DNA of 6,397 nt, taken from the NCBI GenBank assembly GCA_025935435.1, contig JAICVH010000147.1, positions 1 to 6,397 on the forward strand, given 5' to 3'. The number at the start of each line of letters is the position of its first letter. Position 1 is the stretch's first letter. Shown piece by piece: positions 5,989 to 6,397 of the stretch. The stretch comes from Burkholderiales bacterium (lineage in GTDB: Bacteria > Pseudomonadota > Gammaproteobacteria > Burkholderiales > Casimicrobiaceae). The position numbers were made by a program, and so were the translations under genes. The notes below the pieces were generated by a model that saw only the letters and a program-made list of their open reading frames with translations, had not been told where the DNA came from and did no database searches.

Positions 5989-6029
5989 CGGTCGTCAAGC
6001 GCAGCTCTTACATCGAATCATCGTCCACG

Positions 6030-6057
6030 TGCGGCGCATCGCGTCGCGCGCGCCGCA
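6030..6057 (-). repeat. Inverted repeat between tusA and the AEC gene
   Basis: TGCGGCGC (6030-6037) and GCGCCGCA (6050-6057) are perfect 8-base arms around a 12-base spacer. In a minus-strand transcript this would form a strong hairpin five bases after the tusA stop. No T run follows on either strand, so it is not an evident terminator. It may stabilise the tusA mRNA or reduce readthrough into the permease gene. Confidence 0.45.
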
Positions 6058-6061
6058 GCGA

Positions 6062-6292
6062 TCAGCGACGCTTCAGGACGAACCAGAACGCACCGGCGTC
6101 TTCGCCGTGTTCGAGCAGCTGGTTGCCGGTCTGACGGGCAAACGCCTGGAAATCGCGCACGCTCGCGGGATCGGTCGCAGTGATACGGATCGTCTGACCC
6201 GACGTCATGTCGTTCAGCGCCTTCTTCGTGCGCAGGATGGGCAACGGGCAATTGAGGCCCCGTGCGTCTATTTCGCGGTCGATCGTCAGCAT
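6062..6292 (-). CDS. tusA: TusA/SirA-family sulfur carrier protein
   Basis: The 76-residue product is a full-length member of the TusA family, small cytoplasmic proteins that carry persulfide sulfur on a single cysteine. The diagnostic N-terminal motif DARGLNCPLPILRTKKAL holds the active Cys15 in CPLP (15-18). The C-terminal half has DPASVRDFQAFARQTGN and the closing strand FWFVLKRR. In E. coli, TusA passes sulfur from IscS to the TusBCD relay for 2-thiouridine of tRNA. No TusBCD genes are in view and betaproteobacteria carry several TusA-like proteins, so the exact sulfur pathway is not settled. The start ATG at 6292 directly precedes the conserved first strand (LTIDREID), though the Shine-Dalgarno sequence is weak. 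A TATAAT on the minus strand lies upstream at 6325-6320. It is probably the first gene of a two-gene unit with the AEC transporter. Confidence 0.92.
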   Translation of the reverse strand: MLTIDREIDARGLNCPLPILRTKKALNDMTSGQTIRITATDPASVRDFQAFARQTGNQLLEHGEDAGAFWFVLKRR

Positions 6293-6319
6293 GCGGAAAC
6301 GAGAATATGCAGTGGATCG

Positions 6320-6348
6320 ATTATAGCAGCGCTACCTGCCGCGAATTC
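6320..6348 (-). promoter_or_regulatory. Probable promoter of tusA
   Basis: On the minus strand a perfect TATAAT (6325-6320) lies 27 bases before the tusA ATG, giving a predicted start near 6313 and a leader of about 20 bases. The position 17 bases upstream holds GAATTC (6348-6343), a poor -35 box. The promoter therefore rests on the -10 element and may need an activator. Confidence 0.5.
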
Positions 6349-6397
6349 GTTCGACGAGGTCGCTCGTCGACCGCTGATGTATGAACGGAATGGCAAC
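6332..6397 (-). CDS. Possible C-terminal end of an unidentified upstream gene
   Basis: One minus-strand frame is open from the window edge to a TAG at 6334-6332 and encodes 21 residues ending in DLVERIRGR, which looks like a natural protein C-terminus. The other two minus frames are also open over this short distance, so the evidence is thin. If real, its stop lies 39 bases before the tusA ATG, and the tusA -35 region falls inside it. The product cannot be named. Confidence 0.25.
   Translation of the reverse strand, partial: VAIPFIHQRSTSDLVERIRGR
6348..6373. repeat. Inverted repeat upstream of tusA
   Basis: CGTTCGACGAG (6348-6358) and CTCGTCGACCG (6363-6373) are 11-base arms with one mismatch around a four-base spacer; the inner eight pairs are perfect. 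Its centre is about 48 bases upstream of the predicted tusA transcription start, a position typical for a dimeric activator. It could instead be coding sequence of an upstream gene. Confidence 0.4.

Noticed and set aside
5075..5998. 307-codon minus-strand frame overlapping the AEC gene
   Set aside because: It is an alternate frame of the same strand; only the 5089-5988 frame gives a hydrophobic permease with family motifs.
6381..6397. ATG at 6381 as the start of a rightward gene
   Set aside because: Only five codons are visible and no Shine-Dalgarno sequence precedes it.

Overview
The window looks like a chromosomal core region of a GC-rich betaproteobacterium. This rests on the ribosomal and tRNA-modification proteins, which have betaproteobacterial character: the bL19 stretch GKTIPEFAPGDTVVVNVNVV, the TrmD motifs and the TusA sequence. 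I cannot name the genus from sequence alone. No mobile element, CRISPR array, rRNA or tRNA gene was found. No gene-free gap exceeds 300 bases.

Layout. Positions 1-527 (minus) hold the N-terminal 175 codons of an AI-2E/PerM-type membrane transporter that runs off the left edge. A 241-base divergent intergenic region carries a strong sigma70-like promoter (perfect TATAAT at 695-700) that reads rightward into the conserved operon rpsP-rimM-trmD-rplS (769-2913). The operon ends at a clear rho-independent terminator (2969-2994). Next, from its own likely promoter, comes a 628-residue membrane protein (3173-5059). It joins a degenerate J domain, an RDD-type membrane domain and C-terminal TPRs. Converging on it from the right, on the minus strand, are an AEC-family permease (5089-5988) and, upstream of that, a TusA-family sulfur carrier (6062-6292). 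The last 66 bases may hold the C-terminus of another minus-strand gene.

How the genes work together. The operon pairs two ribosomal proteins (bS16 in the 30S, bL19 in the 50S) with a 30S maturation factor (RimM) and the tRNA m1G37 methyltransferase (TrmD), so it serves ribosome assembly and reading-frame maintenance. The flanking genes have no evident functional link to it.

The window is mostly ordinary housekeeping DNA. The points most worth a second look are: (1) bS16 with a repeat-built Ala/Pro-rich tail of about 50 residues; (2) rimM, whose only conventional start codon cuts off its first beta strand, suggesting a non-AUG start (a CTGA overlap with the rpsP stop is the best candidate); (3) the J-like/RDD/TPR fusion lacking HPD; and (4) several compact inverted repeats in the intergenic spaces.
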